A DNA stretch of 64,000 nt. Origin: Portibacter marinus. Its GTDB lineage: Bacteria; Bacteroidota; Bacteroidia; Chitinophagales; Saprospiraceae. The notes beneath the pieces were generated by a model, which was given only the letters and a program-made list of their open reading frames with translations, ran no database searches and had not been told where the DNA came from. The position numbers and the translations under genes were made by a program. Positions 53,703 to 62,291 of this stretch are shown here, in pieces. Numbering within the stretch: position 1 is the stretch's first letter; every line of letters starts with the position of its first letter. The stretch lies in assembly GCF_021533195.1 (NCBI RefSeq), contig NZ_JAJNKB010000009.1:62001-126000 (forward strand), given 5' to 3'.

Positions 53703-54701
53703 TTATTCATATTGTCTTTTCTTAAAATTAATAAGACATCTTTCAGCCTCGTCTCTGCTCAGATTTATACCATCAGCTAATTCAAATAGATCTTCTCTGC
53801 TGGTTTCAGCTGTAATGGTTTGTTCAAGGCAGTATTTTTTAGCCAACATTTCCAGTTTTTCTTTTCTGTGGTCTGGTAATCCGAATATTTCACCATATGT
53901 GTTTAGTATCCTAACTTCACTTGGGTCTACATCGAAATCGGATAAAGCCATAGCCCATCCAAGTAAATAAACGGTTTCCTTTACGTTTTCGTCTATTTCT
54001 TCAGCCTCTATTCTTGAAACCTGATCTTTGGATTGGATTTCTTGGATTGAACCAAATCTTGCGGGAATGATATCTGCGAGCATTTCTCTCTCATCCGGTG
54101 TTATCTTTCCGTCGGCACTTGCGATGCCTACTAAGAACCTGGATAATATTTCCTGATCGTAACCATTTTCTACAGGTGATTCTGCAATAAGTTGCTCATA
54201 GTCTGAATCGCTCCTTTCATCTCCCCGTCGTCCACTTCGCCTTTCTCTACCGCTGCTTCTTTCTCTGCTTCTTCCTCTTTCTCTTCGTTCCCCTCTCTCG
54301 GGCCTTTCTTTTACTACACGTTCTCTTCTGTTGCTTTCAAAATGCCTTGATACCCTTCCAAAAGCCTTGACGATGGCTTCTTCCTTGTCTTGGGTGGTGA
54401 AATTTTCTTCATTTGAACTGCCAATGTTTCCTATAGCGGATCGAGCAACACGAGACCCAATTCTTCCTGCTGTGCCACCTAACATAGATCTGATCAATCT
54501 ATTGGTTTGCCTTCTGGCATTTCTTTTTACTACCCTTGCTACTTCATTTTGTACGGCATTACCAATGGTTTTACTTGCAGAAATCATGCCTGAGGCCTCA
54601 TAAATTTCCCCGTTTGGTGTTTGAAACGTGCAATTGATTTTTTTTCCATCGATTTGATAGTCGACCAGATACTGTTCAACATCTGGATAGGAGTATTTCA
54701 T
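53703..54701 (-). CDS. TerB-like domain protein
   Basis: The 332-aa protein has a small N-terminal domain (about 1-50), a basic helical stretch (KRNARRQTNRLIRSML), a very Arg/Glu/Ser-rich linker (about 130-165) and a C-terminal TerB/DjlA-type helical domain (about 185-300: GIASADGKITPDEREMLADI ... GWAMALSDFDVDPSEVRILN). TerB-type domains bind metal and are found with stress and phage-defence genes, so the placement beside the Ubl operon is notable, but the gene is on the other strand. Confidence 0.78.
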   Translation of the reverse strand: MKYSYPDVEQYLVDYQIDGKKINCTFQTPNGEIYEASGMISASKTIGNAVQNEVARVVKRNARRQTNRLIRSMLGGTAGRIGSRVARSAIGNIGSSNEENFTTQDKEEAIVKAFGRVSRHFESNRRERVVKERPERGERRERGRSRERSSGRERRSGRRGDERSDSDYEQLIAESPVENGYDQEILSRFLVGIASADGKITPDEREMLADIIPARFGSIQEIQSKDQVSRIEAEEIDENVKETVYLLGWAMALSDFDVDPSEVRILNTYGEIFGLPDHRKEKLEMLAKKYCLEQTITAETSREDLFELADGINLSRDEAERCLINFKKRQYE

Positions 54702-54730
54702 TTGTTGTCATTTAGTTTGTAAATCACTTT

Positions 54731-54738
54731 CAAACCTA
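54731..54738 (-). promoter_or_regulatory. Candidate -7 box of the TerB-like gene
   Basis: The minus strand reads TAGGTTTG, a perfect TAnnTTTG box, 29 bases before the ATG at 54701. The nearest TTTG upstream is 24 bases away, longer than the usual 19-21, so the promoter is only partly supported. Confidence 0.35.
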
Positions 54739-54981
54739 AAATAAACAATTTAAAGTGTAGTTCAAAAAAAACTCAAGCCATATGTTAATAATAGGTCATC
54801 TAGAAACATTGATGGAATAAATATGCGGTAATTTGCTTAATCCATCATCTCTTATAGCAAATAAAAGTGGATTAAATCATTTTAAAATTATATTTTTACT
54901 TAGTGAAAACATTCATCATTAATAGGCAGTAGATAACAAACCCTTGCCTTTGAGTATATTTTAAAAACCAATCGAACAACA

Positions 54982-56718
54982 ATGAGTAGATCTTATTTGT
55001 CATTTTTTATCATTTGCTTCACCACCATATTAATCATATCTTCTTGCAAGAGAGATACCCCTAATCGAGATCAAGCCATCATTGAGGTAGACTTCTTGCT
55101 AAATGAGAGAGATCTCGAGAAATTTGGCCTGGATTATACTGAGCAGGAATTCGAAAGAGATAATAATGATCCCAATAAAGTATTGACCGTGGCAGTAGGT
55201 GAACCGGTCAAGTTTAAGGACACCTCGAAAGGATCATCTAGCACCAGTAAGCGGATGTGGAAATTAAACGGGAATGAGTGGGAACAAGCAGAGAATGACA
55301 AGGAAGTACATGTTCCTGAATTTACCCATGTCTTTGAAGAACCCGGTTATCATAGAATTAGCCTGTATATAGAGGACGTCAGCTACGCTACCAAACTGAT
55401 TAAAGTAGTTTCTGAAGATTTTGCGATCAACAATGTTCCAACTGTAGAAAATGAAATGGCTGATGCTAATGAAGATCTTGCCGTAGTAGATCCACAACCT
55501 GAAAAAGAAGATTTATTTGCAGAAACAAATACTTCTCAGCCTAAATCATCACCGAGCAATGAAAACTCAAGACCTACGTCGGAACCATCTAAGCCAAAGG
55601 TAAATAATACACCTCCACCCCCTGCTAAAATTTCCAATGTAGATTTTCGAATCAGCGGTGATTTAATGGTTGGAAATACAATAGAACTAAGGGATTTGTC
55701 CACACCATCAAGCGCTATTTATATTCGTCAATGGGATATGGGAGATGGTACTACTCAAAAGACCAAAGGTGGAGTATACAATCAAATTTATTTTTCATCA
55801 GGGGATAAGACCATCACGCTTTGTTTGAATAATTCTAATCAGTGTATCAGCAAAACCATTAGCATAAAACCAAGACCAGCAAGAAAAGAGACAGCTGAAG
55901 TTGAGAAGGCAAAACCTACTCCACCCAAAGCTCCCGAAATTACAAATGTTGAATTTAAAATTCCTTCTACGGCTGTGGTAGGTACTGCGGTAAATTTATC
56001 AGACAGATCTCAACCCTCTTCAGCTGTCATGAAAAGGAAATGGTCATTTGGGGATGGATCGCCGGATCTGAATACCGGAAAGAGCGCTGTAAGCCATGTT
56101 TTCAATAAAGCAGGCACTTACGAGGTGAAGTTATGCCTCAATGATTTATCTAACAAATGTTCGACTGAATCGATTACGATCACTGAGAAGCCGGAGGCAA
56201 CAGTAAAAGAAGTGGTTGAAAATACTAAACCTACAACAAATCCGACCAATGTAAATGTGTCCACACCGAATTGGTTAGACAATTACGATGGAACTACACC
56301 GGGAAGGGTAGGCTTATTATCATCTCAGAAATGTGATGAAACGACCTCCGAATGGTATGAAGGTGCAGCTTTTATCAATATCAACCCAAAGAAACCCATG
56401 GAGTTAGATGTAGCTAAAGTGTATGCAAGCCGAAATGGAACGGTAGACATCATATTAACTACGGGTGATAAAAAAGAAACTGGAGTTCTAAAAAACGTTC
56501 AGGTAAACCCCGGACCTTCTAATATTTATTTGACAGACTTGGCCATCATACTTGAACCAGGAGAGAAATACACATTATTGATTAAACCGTCCGATCCAGA
56601 TAGTGGATTAAGATTAGAGAATGCCGTTAATTGTAATCCAAGACCTTTACCTAGTGATGTGGTCAGTGTGAATTATAATGATAAGTATATTTTGTACGAT
56701 TTGAAGTTTTTCTATTAG
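54982..56718 (+). CDS. PKD-domain lipoprotein
   Basis: The 578-aa protein has a lipoprotein signal peptide with lipobox IISSC (Cys about 22). A first PKD-like domain lies at about 65-130, a disordered Pro/Ser/Asn linker follows, then two clear PKD domains (about 215-295 with RQWDMGDGTTQK, about 320-398 with RKWSFGDGSPDL). A C-terminal beta-sandwich (about 430-578) holds Cys pairs. It is likely a surface or periplasmic binding protein. It precedes the two T9SS genes on the same strand but is 463 bases away from them. Confidence 0.82.
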   Translation: MSRSYLSFFIICFTTILIISSCKRDTPNRDQAIIEVDFLLNERDLEKFGLDYTEQEFERDNNDPNKVLTVAVGEPVKFKDTSKGSSSTSKRMWKLNGNEWEQAENDKEVHVPEFTHVFEEPGYHRISLYIEDVSYATKLIKVVSEDFAINNVPTVENEMADANEDLAVVDPQPEKEDLFAETNTSQPKSSPSNENSRPTSEPSKPKVNNTPPPPAKISNVDFRISGDLMVGNTIELRDLSTPSSAIYIRQWDMGDGTTQKTKGGVYNQIYFSSGDKTITLCLNNSNQCISKTISIKPRPARKETAEVEKAKPTPPKAPEITNVEFKIPSTAVVGTAVNLSDRSQPSSAVMKRKWSFGDGSPDLNTGKSAVSHVFNKAGTYEVKLCLNDLSNKCSTESITITEKPEATVKEVVENTKPTTNPTNVNVSTPNWLDNYDGTTPGRVGLLSSQKCDETTSEWYEGAAFININPKKPMELDVAKVYASRNGTVDIILTTGDKKETGVLKNVQVNPGPSNIYLTDLAIILEPGEKYTLLIKPSDPDSGLRLENAVNCNPRPLPSDVVSVNYNDKYILYDLKFFY

Positions 56719-57181
56719 GAGAAGAGGAAGCAAGTTGTAATAAAACTTACGCTTTATACTTGGAAATACGTTCTCTTTGCATTTGTAAGCTCATTCGCAT
56801 TATATAATGTTTTACGGTAGATCAGTTTCCTTATAAAGGACATTTGAAAGTTAACGGATATTGATGAAAAAACAGATGTTTTGAAGACCATTGATACAAA
56901 ATGCTGCTACAAAAATCACAGAGCGATTAGTTAGTTGCTAACTTGGTAAAATAACATTTGAATCGAAGGCTTTATACTAGATGAGATAAGATTGCCAAGG
57001 TTTAATTTAAAGAAAAATTTGCTTAGATGTTAATAATGACATCGATTAGTGTATAAACTATTTTGTATTAAGTAAAAGATTAAAAAGTTATATATTAGAT
57101 TTATAATTCATTGTAGAAATTTTCTATCAATGTTTGAAGGTCAGTAGTAACCCATTTTGACCTCAATAAAGTTTGAACCAA
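56719..57181. other. 463-base intergenic region
   Basis: This AT-rich gap lies between the PKD lipoprotein and the first large T9SS gene. I see no ORF with a plausible start, no clear terminator and no consensus promoter. The long 5' region may hold the T9SS gene's regulatory signals. Confidence 0.5.
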
Positions 57182-60100
57182 ATGAAAATAATACCGCCTA
57201 CTCAGGAATGCATAAGAATTGTACTTGCTCTCATTATCTGGATCTTGCCATTTTTTCTTGAGGCGCAATGTACTGATTGTCCTAATTCCGATGACCAGAC
57301 ATTATTGGGTTGCGACGATGATAATGACAATGATGCGGTCTTTGACCTTACAGAAGTCACCTTGAGCGATCCTGGAAATACGGCAGGATATTATGATAAA
57401 TGTACGGGTAGTGGAAATTTAAATTCAAATGACACCATTAATAATCCCAGCAATTATACAGCGCAAGACGGTGATATTATATATGTCAGCGAATTTGATG
57501 GAAATACTTGCGTTCAGATTCTGAGGGTAAGATTGAATTTTAGTGACCTAAGCGTCTCTATATCTTCAAGTGCGCCAAGTGTTTGCCCCAATGGAACGGT
57601 CACAATTACTGCCACACCTTCAAATGAAGAAGGTGATGTAACCTATTCTTGGGCAGTTCCATCGGGTCAGTCAAACCCTGGCGATGTAAGTTCCTTTAGT
57701 GCTAGTAAGGATGGGGCTTATATTGTTTCAGTGACTGATGATGTATGTTCAGCAGAATCTTCGGCATTGAATATTATGGATGGCGACTTTGATATCAATT
57801 TGACCACAGAGAATGCCACTTGTGCAGGAGGTAGTGACGGAACGATTACGGTCACCATACCAGGTGGATCTGGTGATTATAAATTTGACCTTAGTAATGG
57901 AACTACCGTCACAGAAGAAAGTCCTTATACTTTTACTGGTCTGCCTACAGGTAATTATAATGTCACAGCGACTCAAATAGCAGCTCCCATGTGTTCTAAA
58001 ACTTCGGGAACTTTTAATGTTGGTAACGGTAGAACGGTCACTATGACGTTAAATGGAACAGATCCAACAACGGTTGGAGGAACAGATGGTGAAATAGATG
58101 TAACAGTCAGTGGAGGAACCAGCACCTATGCATGGTCATGGACAAGAACTAATCCGCCGGGCTCTAGTAGTGGAGGAACTTCTAATTCAAGCAGTTTTAC
58201 AATTGATAATCTTCTCGCTGGAGAATATACTGTCACCGTAATGGACGATTCAGATTCACCTCCGGGTTGCACCGTAGTGGAAGATGTGACCTTGAATAGT
58301 GTAGTTTGTACCATAGATGTTGGAGGTGCAATCCCGGTTTCTCCAGACTGTAGGAATGGTGATAACGGAAGTATAACAGTAGATGTGGATAATTTTATAG
58401 GAGCATATAACATTGAATGGTCAGGCCCCGAATCTGGAAACGATAATAATGAAACGGGGAGCACCTATACCATTAATAATTTGAGTCCGGGCACCTATTC
58501 AATTACAGTTACGGATGCGGCAAACTGCACAGATGATATCTCATCAGTTAATGTAGCCAACCCTCCATCCTTGACCTTCAGTGCATCACAATTACGAGCT
58601 TCTTGTGAAGGTGCAGATAATGGCGCCATAAGAGTAAGTAATATTTCAAATGGTGATTCTCCATATCAAATTAGTTGGAGTGGCCCAGATAATGGAACTT
58701 CTAATACTTCCTCCTCGACATTCGATATCATAAACCTTGAGGACGGTTCTTATAGTATCACGGTGACAGATGATAATGATTGTAGTGCCACTGCAAATAA
58801 TGTAGTTGTAGGTGTTTTACCTGAGGTCAATGTAGATATTGTCGGAGATTTGATTTTCTGCGCGGAAGAAGGGTCTGGAAGTTTGAGTACGAGCCCTGGT
58901 GGGTTTTCAAGTTATGATTGGAGCACCGGTGCCAGTAGTTCTAGTATATCCATTCCCAATCCCGGTAATACGGATGATGTATATAGGGTGACTGTGACCG
59001 ATAGCGATGGTTGTACGGGAAGTGATGTTGTACAAGTGGTTGCCTTAAATGCCATTTCTGTATCATTAAATAACGGGGCTTCAAAAACTTCAGTAACCTG
59101 TAGTAGTGATTGTGATGGCAGGATTGACATTAATGTTTCAGGCGGGAATGGCTCTTACACCTACTCATGGTCTGGACCTGGCAATCCACCTAATATCGCG
59201 GATATCAGTAATCTTTGTCCAGGGGAATACAATTTAACGGTTACGGATGGGGAGGGATGTATAGGTACTTTTAGTCGTACCATCACTGTTCCGGACGAAA
59301 TTGAAGCTGTTGCTATTGCAACAGAGGTGACTTGCCACGGTGATAACGATGGAAGAATAGAGCTCAATGTACAAGGAGGAACAGCGCCTTATGACTATGA
59401 TTGGTCATCGCCCATTACTCAAAACACTGCTACTGTAACAAACGTTTCAGCGGGTAATTACACGGTTACAATCACAGATGATAACAACTGTAGTATTACA
59501 GAATCAGTGACTGTAACAGAACCACAAGAGGTAATTGGTACGATAACACCCAACAACGCTGAGATTTGTATAGGTAAAGAAATAACGTTAAAAGCTGACG
59601 GTGGTACATCCTACCAATGGTCTGCAGGATTGGGCAACAGTGCGGAAGTAACTGTTTCACCAGGCGCAACGATAACATACAGCGTTACCGTTACAGACGC
59701 TAATACCAAAGGTTGTACGGATGTAGCTTCGAAAACTGTAACCGTAAATCCATTGCCCAATGTCAATATTAATATTTCTGAATCTTCAGGCAATGCGAAT
59801 AACGATGGCACCATTTGCGAGGGGGACGAAATTACGCTTACAGCCACTGGTGGAACGTCTTATAATTGGACCGGCGGGAATCCAAATCCCTATAAATTTA
59901 GTCCAGACCCTGGAACTTCAACATATCGTGTTACTGTCACTGACAATAATGGATGTGTGAATACTGATTCAGAAGAAGTTACGGTCAATGTAAATCCTCA
60001 GGCCAATTTCGTATTTAACATGCCTACTCAGATTGTTGGTGATCCACAGAGGATTGTTAATCAGTCTGAAGCATTGTGCGGACAATTGGTCAGTTGTCAG

Positions 60101-62290
60101 TGGGTCATAGATGAAAATCCTAATCAGAGTGATTGTGAAGGTGTGAGTCCAACCTTTAATTCCCAGGGTAATAAAAATATTCTATTGACAGTTGAAAATT
60201 CCTGTGGCTGTACTGATCAATTTACTAATGTATTGGATATTGGTGCATCCAACCAATGCGCAATTGAAAACTTTACGATAAATGGTAATGAATTGATTGC
60301 TTGCGTTGATCAGGAAGTGCCATTTATTGCAGTGGATAGGGATGCTGGAGGAGAATGTATGATTACGAGTCGTGAATATCGTGTGTTCAGGAATGGGAAT
60401 GAAATGACTTTAGGTAATCAGTTTCAAATACAGTCGGATCATTTCATATTTAAGGAGACAGGAGAGTTTGAAATAACCTACACTATCAACGATAATGTAT
60501 GTGGTTGCATCAAATCTGCCGCAAGATTCTTAACCATTCTGCCACCTCCAGACATTGGTTTTGCCACAGATAACCCCTCTCAAGGCTGTAGTGGGCAAAC
60601 ACTAAATATCAAATTTGCGGACTTTGATGATAACGATCGGGTAGGTGTGGAGTTTGAAAATGGGGAGATTTTCTATTATGAAAATAATAATTTTGACTTT
60701 GCGCCTTCTGGAACAGGAATCACAACTTTAGAAATCATTTCAGTAGATATAGGTACTTGCGAAGTGCCTGTCAACAATGAAAAAATAGACATTAACATTC
60801 TACCCGAATTTAGAATTGTAGATGAAGTCATAGACGATGAATGTGACGAGAATCTAAAATTTACCTATGTAGTGGAGGTCGCTGGAGGCGATCCCAATGC
60901 GCCACTAACGGCAACAGGAATAGAGGGTGGCATTACTTCTGGAAATCGTTTTCAATTGAATAATTTAGATCCGGGAGTCCCTTATGATTTTACACTAACT
61001 AAAGGTAATACTTGTGACCCTATCGAAATCAGTATTTTTAAGGCACAATGCGATTGTTTCTTTGAGCCGGGTAGTCGGTTAGTCAGAGATCTGATAGGTT
61101 GCGAGGGTGCAGTGTTTGATATCTCTAATGTGTTTACTACAATGACGGATTCTTCGGAGTACGACCCCGAAATTGACACTTTCTTTTATGCACTTCACCT
61201 CAGTGGAGGAGATGGTCAGACTTTGGGTACTGTTCATAGAATTTTGCCAGCAAATACACAAACTTTAGATAGCGATTTTCCACTATTCGTTGCCGGTGTA
61301 AATTATAAACTTTCAGCTGTAGGGGTCAAAAAAGCTTCTCTTGAAGCCGGTGAAATTGTACTTGACCTTAGTAACCCTCTGCTTCTAAGTAATAAAGGAA
61401 GAAGCCAATGTTTCTCAGTAGTAGGAGGTACCAATGTTAAATGGGAGAAAGTTCCCACACCAGAAATAAGGACACTCGGAAATGTGACTTCTATATGTAA
61501 AAACGCTAATGATTTTGCAGTTTTCGTCGGCAACCCCACAGATGGTACTGATATTGAATTCTCAGTCATTGGCCTTGATAATAGCAATGTCAAGACTTAT
61601 GGCTCGCAAGATACAGCATATATCTACTTCGAAGATAATGGTCAGGATTCTTTTCAAGTCGTAGTTAGGGAAAGTGCCGCATTCGATGGCAATAGTTTTT
61701 CGTGTGAAGGCAGAGATACCATAACACTTTACGTAAGAGATGATGCAGGAGCTCCACCTTTGAGTAAAATCATTCTTTGGCCAGGGAACATATTAGCCAG
61801 TACTGCAGATTCGACCACAACTTGTTTTGAGTGGCGATTGTACAGACAGGGTACTTTTTCCTCCATTTTAAGCACAGATAAGTATTTCTTCGCAGATAAA
61901 GATGCAGACATCATTAGTGGCAATGACATCTATTTTGTTGATACCTATTTTTGCGATAATCCTGATTGTGTAACCAGGGTGTTTTTTAATAATGATAGAC
62001 CGCTTCCAGGACTTAATTATCAAGAACAAGAGACATATCAGTATTTAATTCACCCCAATCCAAATAACGGACTATTTGAAATAAGCCTGTTTAGCGAGGT
62101 AAATGGAAATTTTAGATTTGATCTGATAGACGTGACAGGTAATCCTATAATGAATAGAAGTGAAGCTGTGAATAGATCTAAAAATAAAATAGAATTTGAC
62201 GTCAGAAATGTCCCAAAAGGAATTTATTTCCTGAGAATCGTTGACATGACTTCAAAAACATCTTCAATTGACAAAGTAGTAATTCATTAA
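57182..62290 (+). CDS. T9SS-secreted SprB/PKD-repeat surface protein
   Basis: The ATG at 57182 gives 1702 aa; a TTG nine bases earlier is less likely. A signal peptide (IRIVLALIIWILPFFL) is followed by many SprB-type repeats at about nt 57780-59520, with the repeating pattern VTC-x-G-x-x-DG-x-I ... GG-x-x-PY-x-x-x-WS ... L-x-x-G-x-Y-x-[VI]-T-[VI]-T-D. Ig/PKD-like domains lie at about 59520-61000, a module with KIILWPGNILAST near 61765-61805, and a type A T9SS sorting domain at about 62030-62290 (YLIHPNPNNGLFEISLF, KVVIH end). It resembles gliding adhesins. It is followed after one base by a paralogous gene. Confidence 0.88.
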   Translation: MKIIPPTQECIRIVLALIIWILPFFLEAQCTDCPNSDDQTLLGCDDDNDNDAVFDLTEVTLSDPGNTAGYYDKCTGSGNLNSNDTINNPSNYTAQDGDIIYVSEFDGNTCVQILRVRLNFSDLSVSISSSAPSVCPNGTVTITATPSNEEGDVTYSWAVPSGQSNPGDVSSFSASKDGAYIVSVTDDVCSAESSALNIMDGDFDINLTTENATCAGGSDGTITVTIPGGSGDYKFDLSNGTTVTEESPYTFTGLPTGNYNVTATQIAAPMCSKTSGTFNVGNGRTVTMTLNGTDPTTVGGTDGEIDVTVSGGTSTYAWSWTRTNPPGSSSGGTSNSSSFTIDNLLAGEYTVTVMDDSDSPPGCTVVEDVTLNSVVCTIDVGGAIPVSPDCRNGDNGSITVDVDNFIGAYNIEWSGPESGNDNNETGSTYTINNLSPGTYSITVTDAANCTDDISSVNVANPPSLTFSASQLRASCEGADNGAIRVSNISNGDSPYQISWSGPDNGTSNTSSSTFDIINLEDGSYSITVTDDNDCSATANNVVVGVLPEVNVDIVGDLIFCAEEGSGSLSTSPGGFSSYDWSTGASSSSISIPNPGNTDDVYRVTVTDSDGCTGSDVVQVVALNAISVSLNNGASKTSVTCSSDCDGRIDINVSGGNGSYTYSWSGPGNPPNIADISNLCPGEYNLTVTDGEGCIGTFSRTITVPDEIEAVAIATEVTCHGDNDGRIELNVQGGTAPYDYDWSSPITQNTATVTNVSAGNYTVTITDDNNCSITESVTVTEPQEVIGTITPNNAEICIGKEITLKADGGTSYQWSAGLGNSAEVTVSPGATITYSVTVTDANTKGCTDVASKTVTVNPLPNVNINISESSGNANNDGTICEGDEITLTATGGTSYNWTGGNPNPYKFSPDPGTSTYRVTVTDNNGCVNTDSEEVTVNVNPQANFVFNMPTQIVGDPQRIVNQSEALCGQLVSCQWVIDENPNQSDCEGVSPTFNSQGNKNILLTVENSCGCTDQFTNVLDIGASNQCAIENFTINGNELIACVDQEVPFIAVDRDAGGECMITSREYRVFRNGNEMTLGNQFQIQSDHFIFKETGEFEITYTINDNVCGCIKSAARFLTILPPPDIGFATDNPSQGCSGQTLNIKFADFDDNDRVGVEFENGEIFYYENNNFDFAPSGTGITTLEIISVDIGTCEVPVNNEKIDINILPEFRIVDEVIDDECDENLKFTYVVEVAGGDPNAPLTATGIEGGITSGNRFQLNNLDPGVPYDFTLTKGNTCDPIEISIFKAQCDCFFEPGSRLVRDLIGCEGAVFDISNVFTTMTDSSEYDPEIDTFFYALHLSGGDGQTLGTVHRILPANTQTLDSDFPLFVAGVNYKLSAVGVKKASLEAGEIVLDLSNPLLLSNKGRSQCFSVVGGTNVKWEKVPTPEIRTLGNVTSICKNANDFAVFVGNPTDGTDIEFSVIGLDNSNVKTYGSQDTAYIYFEDNGQDSFQVVVRESAAFDGNSFSCEGRDTITLYVRDDAGAPPLSKIILWPGNILASTADSTTTCFEWRLYRQGTFSSILSTDKYFFADKDADIISGNDIYFVDTYFCDNPDCVTRVFFNNDRPLPGLNYQEQETYQYLIHPNPNNGLFEISLFSEVNGNFRFDLIDVTGNPIMNRSEAVNRSKNKIEFDVRNVPKGIYFLRIVDMTSKTSSIDKVVIH

Positions 62291-62291
62291 T

